From Lithospermum erythrorhizon (Eukaryota > Streptophyta > Magnoliopsida > Boraginales > Boraginaceae), in the NCBI GenBank assembly GCA_019722365.1, contig JADFUC010000388.1, forward strand, positions 434,001 to 498,000: a DNA stretch of 64,000 nt, written 5' to 3'. A model generated the notes under the pieces. The model ran no database searches, was not told the origin of the DNA, and was given only the letters and a program-made list of their open reading frames with translations. Below are positions 37,423 to 50,066 of this stretch, one piece after another; the first letter of the stretch is position 1, and the number at the start of each line of letters is the position of its first letter. The translations under genes were made by a program, and so were the position numbers.

Positions 37423-37866
37423 TTATTATGTCAGATTCTGCGACAATTGTGTATCAATTCATTTACGAGTTGGGTTAAATGTGATTATGAGAACTTAGTA
37501 TTGACTTAGTAATTGTATATTATTAGTGTGGGTTCTCATGATAGAATTTTAAGGGGGTTATGACGATTCTTTAGATGCTAACTCATTAATCGTTATAATA
37601 GTAATTGGTCAATTATTATTATTATACAACTTACAATATCTGAGCCTAGAAGGTCCACACACATACTGAGTGAAGTTGAGTTATATTTCATGTATGAAAT
37701 TAAAGAGCTGTATAATTGAAATGTATTTCTACCGATTACAAGGGTTCTACATTTTATGTGAATATCGATTGAACAAATAGAATCAATTAAATAGTTATTT
37801 AATTGGTTGAGAATATTTAGTATTTATCAATAAATTGAAAGATTATTGATGACTCATTACTTGAAC
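37396..37866 (+). repeat. Partial Copia LTR, direct orientation (5' ~470 bp)
   Basis: Aligns with 42500-42940: shared 'gagaattgattccatttatt', 'gcgacaattgtgtatca', 'gtgtgggttctcatga', 'agtaattggtcaattattat', 'gaatcaattaaatagttatt'. Homology stops near 'gactcattac' (37863), after which unrelated AT-rich sequence continues to ~38320. It has many small indels relative to the full LTR. Confidence 0.85.
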
Positions 37867-38317
37867 AAATCCCAGCAATTAGATTCATTAAAATAAATTT
37901 TCATATTTAATTATTAATTAAACTTGATCCAGAAATCTCAAAATTGTTTTGAGGCACTTAGAAAAATCCAAAATTATGAAATTTAATGGAATCTTCACGT
38001 GCTATCTGAGTTCAAAAAATTAGGGTTTTAATTTTACAAAATTTTACACACACTTAAACACGTTTACAAAAGCTGTTTGAGAAACTAAAACCAATTAAAT
38101 CGTCCTTTTAATTTATGAAACAAAATCCATGTTAACAAAAATATGATAATACATCATCATAAACTTGTAACACACGTGTAAATCAATAATCAAAAGAACA
38201 TGGTGATTTATTCTCGTCATATTTATCAATTAAATATATGAACAAGAATAATCAAATAAAAAAATTGATAAAACACAAAACAAGCATAAAATAAATAATG
38301 TAAAACAACTTTAATTT

Positions 38318-38332
38318 GGCTGTGATGCCCAC
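38318..38332 (-). other. Primer-binding-site-like sequence next to the inverted LTR
   Basis: Read on the minus strand, the bases just past the inverted LTR are GTGGGCATCACAGCC. This resembles the standard plant primer-binding site TGGTATCAGAGC complementary to initiator-methionine tRNA, with mismatches and one insertion. Its position directly after an LTR end supports the inverted LTR being a 5' LTR. Confidence 0.5.
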
Positions 38333-38334
38333 TT

Positions 38335-39319
38335 TGTGAAGAAATTACTATGGATATAGGAGTATAAATACAAATCCATAGTTCGGGGATCTTTAAAGTG
38401 CATACTCGTGTGTCTAGCAATATAATTAAATATATGAGCGAGAGGAGGCTTACGGTGTGGCGGGTAAAATCACCAAAATCACGAGCACAAATTCACAACG
38501 TGAATTTGACTTCCACTCAGCTCACTTGTTGTAATGTCAATCGTATGATATCTACAGTTAGTCACTTTCCGGGAGGTTGAGATCGAGAACTAATCTATCT
38601 TCAATGTAAGGATGAAACAAAGCAGAAAAACCCCAAAATTCTTGGGAGAATTTACAGGCCAAAAAGGGGAGACTCTTAGGGGTTTTTGGTGAAAAGTTTT
38701 TACAAAACTTATGATGAAAACCCTAAAGTTTCAGCATATGAGACAGGTTAAAAACAGGCCGATAAACGGCCAGATTAAGTATTAGTTTGACTGTTAACTC
38801 ATTAGTTCGTTAAGACACTAATGGTACTTTAATGAAGTTGAACTATTTAATTAAACTAATTAAATAGTAATGAGTCGATATCAATAATCTTTTCAGTTAT
38901 CGATAAATACTAAAATTACTCGAACAATTAAATAGCTATTTAATTGATTCTATTTGTTGTCAGATATTCTACGTAAAATGTAGAACCGCATAGTGAAATA
39001 CATTTCTCGATTATATAGTTCTTTTAATTTCATACATGAAATATAACTTCAGCGTCATTTTGTATGTGTGTGACCTTAGGCTCGAGATAATAGTAAATTG
39101 TATAATGGCAGCAATTGACCAATTACTATTATTATAACGATTAATAGTAAGATCTATGATATTTCATAACCCACCAAATTATCGTGAGCCCACTTGTAGT
39201 AATATCTGATTCTTAAGTTGAACTAAGTTACGATAATCACATTTAACCAGTAAATGAATTGCTACGCAATTGTCGCAGCAGGCGTAATAAATGGAACAAT
39301 TCTCATTGATTTCCAAGCA
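38335..39319 (-). repeat. Full-length Copia LTR in inverted orientation
   Basis: On the minus strand it starts TGCTTGGAAATCAATGAGAA at 39319, matches the LTR at 42497-43464 throughout, and ends ...CTTCA(CA) near 38335-38337. Shared words include 'atagttcaac', 'tttagggtttt', 'ccaaga(a)ttttggg' and 'ctatggatttgtatttatac'. It abuts the integrase-coding remnant on its outer (right) side, which is not the arrangement of a normal element. Confidence 0.85.
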
Positions 39320-39329
39320 GTTATAAACT

Positions 39330-42300
39330 TCTTGCATTCGTTTCTTGATGACTACGGTAGATACGGTTTGTGTATCGATGAGACATACAAACACGAGTAC
39401 TGAGAAATTCAAAGGAGTTCAAAATGAAGTACAAAACCAATTGAAGAAGGCGATAAAAGATTCTCGATTACGATAGAGGTGGAGAATATTTGATCACCCG
39501 AGTTGATAAATGCTTAGAGTGTGGTATTGTTTTACAATAATCCCGGCCCAGAACGCTTAGCGGCATAATGGCATGTCGAAAGGAATCGAACCACCCAACG
39601 ACATGGTTCGATCTATGATGTCTATCTGATCTGATTAATTTACGAGGATATCGCGGCTTAATGTGTACCTTAAACGAGATGTCCAACGAGTCGTGGATAA
39701 AACTCCCATGAAGCGTGGTTTGGGAAGATTCCCCAGTTGGGTTTTGTCGAATTTGGGGTTGTGAAGCTTATGTTAGAGATTAACAAAAGATAAACTTCGC
39801 CCAAATGCGATAAATCTTTATTTCATAATAGGATATCCAAAGGAAAGCAGGTTGGTTATTACTTCTACGAGCCGGGAGAATAAAATCTTCATTCTTAGAA
39901 GCAGTGTTCACTTGAAAAGGAATATTTGTCGAGGCTGGAAATGTGGTGTTCATCTTGATGGCTTCAATTTGATGAAGAAGTCGATATCGTCATCTGTCGA
40001 GGCATCGGCCAGCGCCTTGAGTGGAACGCTTCTTTCATAGGGCCGATTCTTGATCCGCGAAGCTGTGGAAGAACCCGACCCTTAGGAGATCAGCGGGGAT
40101 CGCCACGAACAGCGGTATGGTGAAGCTTTCATCATTGAAAGTGAGCCAACTTCTTACAAAGAAGCAATGAATAGCAAGGATGTGGCGACAAATGGCAAAT
40201 AGCCATGCGTCTGAGATAGATTCTATGTACCAAAATGAGATTTGGTCTTTGTTAGATTTACCAAATGGGGCTCGCCACAGTGAATATAAATGGTATTTAA
40301 GAAACATGATAAAGATGGAAGCGTTGATGTTTTCAAAGCTAGACTTGTAGCGAGCGGTTTCAAGCAAATTCCTGAGTGGACTATGGCAAACTTACTGCGC
40401 CCCGGTGGCTATCTTAAATCCATCAGGACTAATCATAGCCATTCTTTGTATTTCATGACTATGAAATATGGTAAATGGATGTAAAGACAGCTTTCTGAAT
40501 GGAAATTTAGAGGAAGATGTGTACATGCTACAACCTCGTGTTTACATGTCTAAAGGACCTAAGAAGGTATGCAGGATTGCGAAGTCCATTTATGGTGTAG
40601 CGGGCATCAGCAGTTGGAATCTATGTTTTTGATGAATCAATCAAAGGTTTGGTTTCATCAAGAACAAAGAAAAGAATCTTATTAATATACAAGAAGGTAA
40701 GTAAGGGTGTATCATTCATAGTCTTGTATATCGATGACATACTTATCATTAAAATGGCGGCGAGTTACTAAACTTCGATCCAAGGATTGGGCATGCAAAT
40801 GTTTCTCAATAGAAGGACTTAGGCGAAACCTGATATATACTTGGAATAAAGATCCGCCGAGGAGGGTCGAGGCAGGAGGTGATTGGACTTTGTTAGGATC
40901 TTATGTGAATAGATGCTACTTGAGTTGACATAGTAATTCAAGGTAATCTCCCAATGGAACATGAGTTATTCAGCGAGCGCGGTGTCCCATCTTAGTCTTT
41001 GAGATGAATAGAATGAAGAGGACATACCTTACGCTTCGGTATAGGATCCGTTATGTATGCCATGTTGTGCACTAGACATGATGTGTCTTATGCTTGTTAA
41101 AGTGTAACCGATGAATGCAGAAGCTAATCGGTGAAAGCCATTGGATTGCGGTGAAGTCAAATCTTCGAAGTATACGAGAAGAACTAAAGATGCTTTCTTG
41201 GTATATGGTGGAGATGAAGAGTTAGCGATGACAGCGAGTACACCGGCCGCTTGATTTCAATGACGAAGGCATTCTCCGTTCCCGGTTTGGGTATGCGTTT
41301 GTCTCAGCGGGTGGAGGCGGTATCTTGGAGGAGTTCCAAGCGAGTCTTTGTTGCCGATTCTACCACGAGAATCTGAGTACATCCAGCGTCTTTGACGCTA
41401 AAGCATGTTGGATAAAGAAGTTCGTGACAGACTTGATGTGGTACTAACATTGAGGGACCAGTGGAGTTGCTTTGTGAGCCCAATCTTGGGGAATAGCTCG
41501 AAGCTAAGGAACCTGGCATCTAAATCAAGCATGTACTTTCAGTATCACCTCGTGGAATATGCTTGATAGGTGATGTCAAAATATGTAAGTAGAAAGCAGG
41601 CCAATGCGGCCCGGCCACTGCAACCACTAAGTCGAGGCAAAGCATGATGATCATCTACGGCGAACATAGGTCTTAGGCGGATGTCGCGGTGGTGTTAGGT
41701 TAAGTGGTCGATATGTATCTGTTGTGTTATGTGAACAAATATTTGAATATTCTTGCTTCTTATATTTTAATATATTTGTTTGCTATGTCTATATGTTTAA
41801 GTTACATATAATATACATGTAGTGTATCCTCGATGATGAAAGAGTTAAATCCACTAGGTTAGTCTATTTTTCTAGAGAGGTAACATGGTATTAATTACGC
41901 CTCTTGAGCCTAGAAACATAGGATAGCCAAAGGCGGCAGTGGAATCTTTGATAGTTAGGGCGACAAGCATCATATGACTAACATGGTGTTTTGATTAGTG
42001 ATCAGATTGGTCAACGTTAGCTGCGGACTAGATCGATACCGTAGAGTTGCCGATGCAGTGACCCGGGGAGGCTGATTATGGCCAAAGCAATTCATAGAAG
42101 ATATGTATATACGTGTCCTGACATTTGTTTAGAATTTTGATTCGTCGATTCTTAGACCTACGATATATGACTATCTTTATCTGAAGCTCGTACTTTGACT
42201 ATGACCAAGCGTGCACTTAAGCGAGGATTATAGCGGCATATGTTGGGTGTAGCGGTGAAGATAGCTATAGATGTTGATATATTGAGGAGGATTTGTCGTC

Positions 42301-42496
42301 CTTGATATCTGAGGAAAATCTGGTACTCTCGCACGGTTGAGTACTTGTTGGTTTATGGGACACCATAAATGCTTATTGATTCATACCGGTAAAAGAAAGT
42401 TGTGGGTGTTTAAACACGGTTCAACATGGTTAGCCTACGACTAGAGATGTCGGCGTGATAAAGGAATTGTAAGATAATCGTCCAGGCCCAGTGGGG
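39330..42496 (+). mobile_element. Decayed Copia retrotransposon internal region (integrase, reverse transcriptase, RNase H)
   Basis: Translated piecewise across frames, the order is that of a Ty1/Copia polyprotein. The integrase core begins at its DDY motif (~39345) and continues with a degenerate GGEY (~39480). Reverse transcriptase starts near 40285 (VFKKHDKDGSVDVFKARLVA) and has the catalytic YIDD box at about 40727-40738. RNase H-type sequence runs to ~41700. Gag, protease and the integrase N-terminus are missing. Stops and frameshifts are frequent, so nothing is translatable as a whole. A purine tract (cagtgggg) immediately precedes the 3' LTR. The element cannot be autonomous. Confidence 0.88.
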
Positions 42497-43464
42497 TGTT
42501 GGAAATCGAGAATTGATTCCATTTATTATGCCGTTCCTGCGACAATTGTGTATCAGATTCATTTTACGGTTGGGTTAAAATGTGATTGCTCGAACTTAGT
42601 GTTCAACTTAGTAATTGTATATTACTAGTGTGGGTTCTCATGATAATTTAAGGGGTTATGAGTGATTGCTAGATCTTACAATAATAGTAATTGGTCAATT
42701 ATTATTATTATACAACTTACTATTATCTGAGCCTAGAAGAATTCGCACACATACAATGAAGTTGAGTTATATTTCATGTGAAATTAAAGGCTGTATAATT
42801 GAGAAATGTATTTCTCAATTACAAGTTCTACATTTATGTAGAATATCGATTGAACAAATAGAATCAATTAAATAGTTATTTAATTGGTTGATATTTAGTA
42901 TTTATCAATAACTTAAAGATTATTAATATTGACTGTTACTATTTAAGTAAACTAATTAAATAGTTGACTCATTAGTGTCTTGAACTAATAGAGTTAGCGA
43001 ATTGACTAATACTAACGGGTTGCTTATCGGGCTTGTTTAACACAGCCTATAAGCATAAACTTTAGGGTTTTAAATAACAAGAATTTTAGAAAATCTTTTC
43101 ATCAAAAACCTGAAATGGCAGCCCAGCAGGCGGAAATTCTCCAAGAATGTTTCTTGGGTTTTGGTTTTGTTCATCTTGTTTACTAGTATAAATCGGTTAT
43201 TGATTCCAGCCTCTCACGGTGTGAATAAAGCTAGAGATATTATACGATTGATATTAAACAGAAGGAGCTGAAGGGAAGTCAAATTCCGTTGTGAATTTGA
43301 AGGCGTGGAACTTTAGTGGAATTTACTCATTTACTTGATATAAGTACTGCAATTTATTCATATATTGTAAATATATATTTTTGTTTAATAATGTAGTATG
43401 TAACTTTAAGATCGCGAAATTATGGATTTGTATTTATACTCGTATAATATAGTATTTTCCATCA
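42497..43464 (+). repeat. Copia 3' LTR
   Basis: Starts TGTTGGAAATC right after the polypurine tract GTGGGG and runs ~970 bp to about ...TTTTCCATCA. The length and both ends are supported by alignment to the inverted copy at 38335-39319. TGTTGGAAAT is a common LTR start in plant Copia lineages. Confidence 0.88.
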
Positions 43465-45985
43465 AATGACAACCATCCAGCGTCGTATTGAAGAACGAAA
43501 CATTAGGACGGGATGGATGCGGACCGAGAATGGATGGTCTAGGGCCTAAAATTGAGAGGCGAGTATTGAAATTTGACGGATTGGAACCGAGGATAGAAGG
43601 TGGAGGCCCACAAAGAGATGGACGGGGACCTAAAATAGAAGGTTTGGTCGAGAATGGTTAATGCAGAAAGAGAAAATCGTATGGTTATAATTTAGGTTTA
43701 TGATATTACTGCTAGTATATAACTTTAGGTCTATTAAATATTCGTGAAATTTTAGGATGGAGATTATACTATAACCCGAAAAAAACACAATATTTTTTTA
43801 TCAACAAACATAAAACAATATAAAATGGTAGCATAATTTATATATTTGAGAAACAAAATACTCTTTTTTTCATTTTAATTGATATAATTTTTTTTCCATA
43901 TCAAATTATAATTATAATAAAATTTTAATCCTTATGTGAATATGTATTTGATATATTTATAAAAATATTTCATAATATTATTTTCTTATAATTTTTTATA
44001 CCATGTGTTCAATTTAATTTTGTGAAAACCACTTTTGTTTAGGATTCACATTATATTCATCCAACTTTTGCAGAAAAAAACTACTAGATATTTAGTGATA
44101 TGATCAAATATTCATGTCATTTTTACATATCAAAATTGTTATATATATGATAATGTTATATGTTTTGAATATTTTACATTACTTGATAGAAGAATTTGTA
44201 AATTCAGTTTCAGATAAATATTAAATGATTTTAACAAGGCAAACCAATAAAATTTTGTTAATTTGACCACATAAATCAGATTTCATTTTAAAGTTGGACA
44301 AAAAAGTATATGTATATTTTTTTCGGTTTTCCATTCCCTTTTATTACCACATTTTGACATTTGTTGATCAAATTCTCATATTATCAACTTATATTTCATA
44401 AACAATTTATTCTATATTTAACAATTGAATAATTATCTCAATTAATAATTATTTATATTTGTTGAGATACAAAAAAGGAAAGAAATGATTAGTAAATATT
44501 GTGCTTATCCAAACTTTACTATAGGTATGATATTCGTTAATTTTAATATAACATTCATCTTTGAGTAAATAATCAATATTAAAAATTGAATTTAAGTGAT
44601 ACAATTTTTACTCAATATTGAATAGTTACTCATAACATAATTGGAGACAATACTAAAAAGGAAAAATAATAATTTATTGAACTATAAATTATTGGATTTG
44701 GTGACTTGAATCAAATCTGTGATAGTTAGGAAAAAATGCAGATAGAAATTGGGCTTTTACCTCCGATAGTCTGGAAGTCTTTGATGATTTAGTCAGGAGG
44801 AAGTTAGGGGAGAAAATCGGGACCGGGGTCGGGGAGTAGATTGGTCTACTTACCGAGTAGTTTTGGCCTGTAAATAAATTCACTTGGTTTTGAGTCACAA
44901 AAATACGATTGTGTAGGTTATTGAATATAGAGTTAGGGTTCTGAATAGGCAAGAATGCTTTGTTATTACATTAGCTTACGAATAATTGTAGAGGTGAGTT
45001 GTGATAGATACATTTTCTGATGTACGAAGAGTTGTTAGTTACCTTAATCTGTTGGTATAGTTTAGGATTATTATCTTACATGAGGCATAGTTTGCTCATA
45101 TGAGAATAGTATGTATGATAATTATTGTAGGAATAATGTATCTGATAATTACATTAGATGCGGTATATTGATACATCATGTTAGGTGACTTAATATGAGC
45201 GGTTTTCTAATATAATTAAGTGAAAATAAAATATAATACCTGAAAATATATAATAAAATATATTTAACAAATATTTTCATATTAAAATTCATATACAAAT
45301 CTTATATAAAATATTTTGTTTAATTATCACCTTAAGTTAGAAAAATCCTATTACAAAATAATCCAATCATCGGGTGAGAATTAAAATATTTACATAGCTA
45401 TTATACTCTCTCCATCCAATTTCTTGTTTTATCATATTCAAAATCATTCACTTTTTTTGTTTCAATAATTACGTTTACCTTCTCTGGTTTTACACCTTAT
45501 TAATTAAAATAATTTTAAGTTAAACAATCAAATATGAAATATTATATATGAAGACATGGATTAGTAAAATATATCGAAGTCTCACATTTTGTTATAAAAA
45601 TTTAGTTTCTAAAACATCTTTTTTAAATTTGCATATTAATCTATTCATTTTTCTAAGCAAGTTCAATATTCACTTTTAAATAATCAATACATATATATTT
45701 ATTTTTTTAATACATATATATTTTTATTAATTATCAATTATCACTAAAAAAGTTATTAATGGAGGTGTATTTTATATAAAAAAAAATTGAATGATATAAT
45801 AAAAATATTAAAAAATTACTTCCTATATCAAAAGGTGTTAATATTGAGATTTTTCCCATAATAAATACCCCCCCCCCCCTATATTTCTTCTCTCACAGCC
45901 TCATTCTACCACCCAGTTTCTCTCCGCCACCATTTCTCTCCCAATCTCAAGAATTTTCAGCAGCTGAAAATCAATAAACACAAAA
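43465..45985. other. Intergenic, with a purine-rich repeated block
   Basis: 43480-43670 is purine- and G-rich with degenerate ~30-bp repeats ('gacc.agaatggatgg', 'gggcctaaaattgag', 'ggaacc.aggatagaagg', 'gggacctaaaatagaagg'). The rest is very AT-rich. A short minus-strand frame at 44689-44952 has no recognisable domain. A 12-C run (45868-45879) lies about 105 bp upstream of the next gene's start codon. Confidence 0.5.
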
Positions 45986-48900
45986 ATGAAGGAGGACAGG
46001 TGGTTAAAGGCCGCATTAATCGATTCAACTATGGTGGCTGACCTCCTCCTCCGCCTCAATCAACCTCCTCCGCCATCATTCCACCGCCTTGTTCCGCCAG
46101 TTTCATGGGGGCAGAAACAGCAGAGGTCAACTCCTGGCCGGAAGCATTTTTCAACCACCAGATGTAGTCCGAGGACGCCGCTTTCATTTAGCGGCGCCAC
46201 CGCCTCTCCCAGTGATGAAACCAGCGTTAGCTATACACAACCACCTTCATCTTCCAGATCCAAGGTTTGTATATATCATCTTCTTCTACTCTCTTCTCAG
46301 CTCAGTTACATATACTTTTTCGCGATGGTTATATTATAGTTCATTTTAATCAGCTAATTTATTTTATTTTTTACTCAATCCCATTCATTTTAATGGACTT
46401 TTTTATATATATAAACCTTTGTATTATTTTTTTCGAATTTTAATTGATTTATTTGGTTATTCATATAAAGGTTCGAATTGATTTATTTGAAATTTAATGT
46501 TTGAATTTCATCAGCTAATCAGTTTTAATGTATACTGCAAAGTATACATTTAATTGATGTTTTTGGTTTTTGATATGAAGCTTTGGATTATTATTTTGGA
46601 ATTTTCATATTTTTTGTGGTTAATCAGCTAATCTATTTTATTTATTTCATTTTTAATTGAAGTTTTTATTTTTATATACAATTTTTTGTGAATTTGTTTT
46701 TCGGATTTTCAATTTAACAAGTCATTTTCTTCATTTTTAACTGTCGCCGGAGCTGAAAATAGTTACCGGAGATTACATCCGATCTGGCATACATCGCTTA
46801 AACTCTCTCTTCTGACCGATTTGCCCTTGAGAAGTTGGACATCATTTTGGGACATAATATAATTTCAGTTGGATTTTTGGTTACTGAATTATTTAGATAA
46901 TAGTGACGTGATGTATAATTGTATACAAAGTTTTCCGTGTTTTGAGTTTCCCAATTTAATTGTCCAGTTTTAATATACCCAGATGACGTGTGTGTCACAT
47001 GTCACACATGTAAGGGGTATTTTCGTCTTTTCATAACTCCGATCTGCATCATCGGCCGTTGACTTTTTCGTTGGTTGAAAGACCTGTTTTTTCCAGTATT
47101 TGATTGAGTATTTTAAAACGAGTTAAAAGTCTTTTTGTTTTTTATTTTAATTTTTGGATTGCTATTTTTTCAGAAAAGTACTTATTTGTTTATTTTTTAT
47201 TAATGGCGAAATTAAAAAATGAGAAAGTTGGATTTTCAAAGTAGTTTTAGCATTTTGTTTTTTCGTCTCCGTTTTTTTGTTGTTGTTATGGCGCAAGTTT
47301 TTTTATTTGAAATATTTGTCGTTAACGTAGAATATTGTCTTACGTTTGAATATAATTTTTATTTATTTTTTATGAAATTGTCAATGGCCAGATAATATAG
47401 TTTGAATAATTGTCGTTTTACGTTTTTAATATATTTTTTTGGTAATTTACATTTACTGCTTGAATTTATATACAAATGGTTAGAACGAAAAATAAAAAAA
47501 CGAGTATATTGTACTTTTTGTTTCTTTTTTTTTGTCAGGAAAAGTATTTTGGCTAAGTTCGGAATTTGAGGTGTGATCTAGAATTTTTTTGCACCAGCTC
47601 TTTAAATTTGTTTTGGATTTTGTACGGTCGATGGACGGAAGTACCCTTTATGTTAGAGTCAAAATGATGTTGATATTTTGTCAATGAATTTTATTTTTAC
47701 TTTAGTTTTACTAATAATAATATGTTAAAGTTGTCTTCAAATGGAAGGAGGGATGGGTCTAGTGGAGGAATTAGGAACTTTATGTTGGGTGGTCAAGTAA
47801 CTAATGTTAAGTATTTATGTTATACAAATGGAATAAAAATATAAGAATTTAGGAGAACGAAAGAAATGATGGTAGGTGGTGTATAATATAGTAAGAATAT
47901 TTTAGTACTTGCACTGGTGTTATTTAAGCAAAGAAAAAAAGAAAGGTATTATTCTTTAGGACAAAATATAAAAATGTGTTATTTAGCCAAATTCATCACA
48001 TAATTTTTGTCTAATATAATTCTATTTCTTAATAGTTACTCGGCTAGTGGCTAGGCAGGCCCCACTCGAAGATCGAGAAATGATAAGATAATAATTATTT
48101 CATTTATTTTACTTGATGATTTGATTTTCTCGTCAATTTTTTATTTTATTTTAACGAATATAAATTTGATATTATGGAATTATTTTAAGTTTATAATATT
48201 ATTTTCTTGTAAATTTTCTATATAACTAGAAAATGAATGTCGGGCGACACTTTATTTCGAAAATGTGAAGTAGGAAAGGGAGGATTTTCCTCTTTTGTTC
48301 CTTTTGGCCTGTTGCTTTTGTAAGTGGATTTTTTCTTTTGTTTGGTGAGGCGTTGTTAGCAATGGGATGATGCCTCTTATTGCATGCGTTTATGTCCTTG
48401 TGGATACCATCAAGCTGCCACTTGGCTCCATTTTTTTCCTAATAAATTTGACTTGATAATTTTCTTATGATTTTCTTTGAATTTCCTTTGATGGTTGATT
48501 ATGACCTTTCTAGTTCAGTTATCTCGTTTTGGTTGGTTCAACTTATGCCTGGAAAGTGATGATGTTATCTATTGTAGTGGTCCAATTTACAGTGTTTTCT
48601 TAGCAAATCCCTTGCAGTACAATATAGCTGTCAGGACTCTTGCATCAACGATGCATGGCGGTGGCATCGGCCCAGAGGAAGTCTGAGATCAAGCCTGCCG
48701 GCAATCGGGATTGCAGGGTATGGAGCACGTATTCACGGTGGGGTAGTCGTATAAAAAAGTTTCACCTCCTTGGTTTTCAGAAATCAGGCTATTTCGATGG
48801 TTGAAGGCTTTGGGTTGGTGTTATCTTGGCGCTTAGGCTCTATAGTGATGAAAGTTCGAACACATGAGAAGTTGTGTTCGGCCCGAGTTCTTGATGGTAA

Positions 48901-50066
48901 AGAGGAGGAACGAATCTGCCTTGCGATGGTGAGGCATATCGCAATTCTGCGCTCTTCCGTAATGTGCAAGGTTTGTAGCGGCGGGGGCTGATCGGGGTGT
49001 GATCGTTTTTGCAAGTACAAGATTGTCTAGATGTGGATTAGTTGTCTTAATATATATTCTTGTATTAACATGCTCTACTGCCTTTCAAGGTCTTTAGCCG
49101 AGGTAAGAAGTCGGATAGTATGCGGTAGCTTGCTTCCATGATAACGAGGAAGTTTCTGTATTGATCCAATAGTGTCATATTCACATCTTAGATATTCTTT
49201 TAGTTTGCATATTCACAATTTTCTGATCCCAATGTAAACCTTGGGTGAGTTTTTACTTGTTATATGTTTGGTTAATGTTTGCAAGCCAAAGTTCGAATTC
49301 GAGGTTCATTTGTGAGTGAAATAGAAGTGGAATGGTGTTTCTGCATTAATCCATGTTTTTATAAAGTTGCTGATGAGTTTCTTGTTTATGACAGAATTTC
49401 TCCCAGCTCAAAGAGGAGGAAACTGAACTTCTGAAGGAAAGGGTCAACTTGAAGAGGGTACGCGGAAAAATTATTACTCGCTCATTTATTCAGCTTCCGA
49501 ATAGCATTTTAGCCGCTACTCATCTATATTTATTCGACTCTTTATATGTAGGATTTGAAGTCGATACATGTAACCTTAAAGAAACAGAGAAATAGGAGGG
49601 GTAACTTGAAGAAAATCAAGGTAAACGTGTCTTCGTTTCTGCTGGTTGTTTGATTGGATATTGAATCTTTACTCTTGAGCAGAAACCAGAGTGATCTTTG
49701 GTATACTGGGAAAATTTGCAGAAAACTGCATTGCATCTAATGTTTTGATACTTTTGGTTTTGAAGATGATTATTAACCTTGTTATGTCATCTTGGTTTTC
49801 AGTGCGGCTTGAATCAACAATCAACTGAACGAGGAGCATTATCGACTGAACCAGAAGTTCAATTAGCTAACCATCGCAGCCGAATGGAATCATCTACTGG
49901 TAACCTTCATCAACCAATCTTACCAAGACATGCCATTAAAAAGGAAAGTGCTTTGGTGAATTCCTGTGGAATGCAAGAAGTTGCAGAAACCAATAAAAGA
50001 GGCTTCTTCTTGCCTGATCTAAACATGCCGGTGGGAGATGATGACATTGCTGCAGAATTGTGGTAG
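45986..50066 (+). CDS. Plant-specific protein with C-terminal EAR-type motif, 4 exons, 224 aa
   Basis: Exons: 45986-46264, 49395-49457, 49553-49621, 49803-50066, with GT-AG introns and closed phases. Residues 1-93 have WLKAALIDSTMVADLLLRL at the front and proline/serine-rich sequence with SPRTPLSFSGATASPSDE; similar N-termini (WLKAA...VA.LLLRL, SWG, TPLSWSGATAS) recur in unnamed plant proteins. Exons 2-3 encode a charged leucine-heptad helix followed by a basic stretch (LKKQRNRRGNLKKIK). Exon 4 ends with FFLPDLNMPVGDD. DLNxxP is an EAR repression motif that recruits TOPLESS co-repressors, so a nuclear transcriptional role is likely but inferred. Intron 1 is 3.1 kb. The frame after the stop (50067-50301) can be read in other phases, but I see no conserved end there. 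Confidence 0.8.
48655..48804 (+). other. Unassigned 49-codon frame in a GC-richer island within intron 1
   Basis: A frame starting MAVASAQRKSEIKPAGNRD ends ...LLGFQKSGYFDG at a TGA. The surrounding 48640-49010 is clearly richer in GC than the rest of the intron and has other short open frames downstream. It could be a decayed transposed gene or an unrecognised alternative exon. No family was recognised. Confidence 0.25.
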
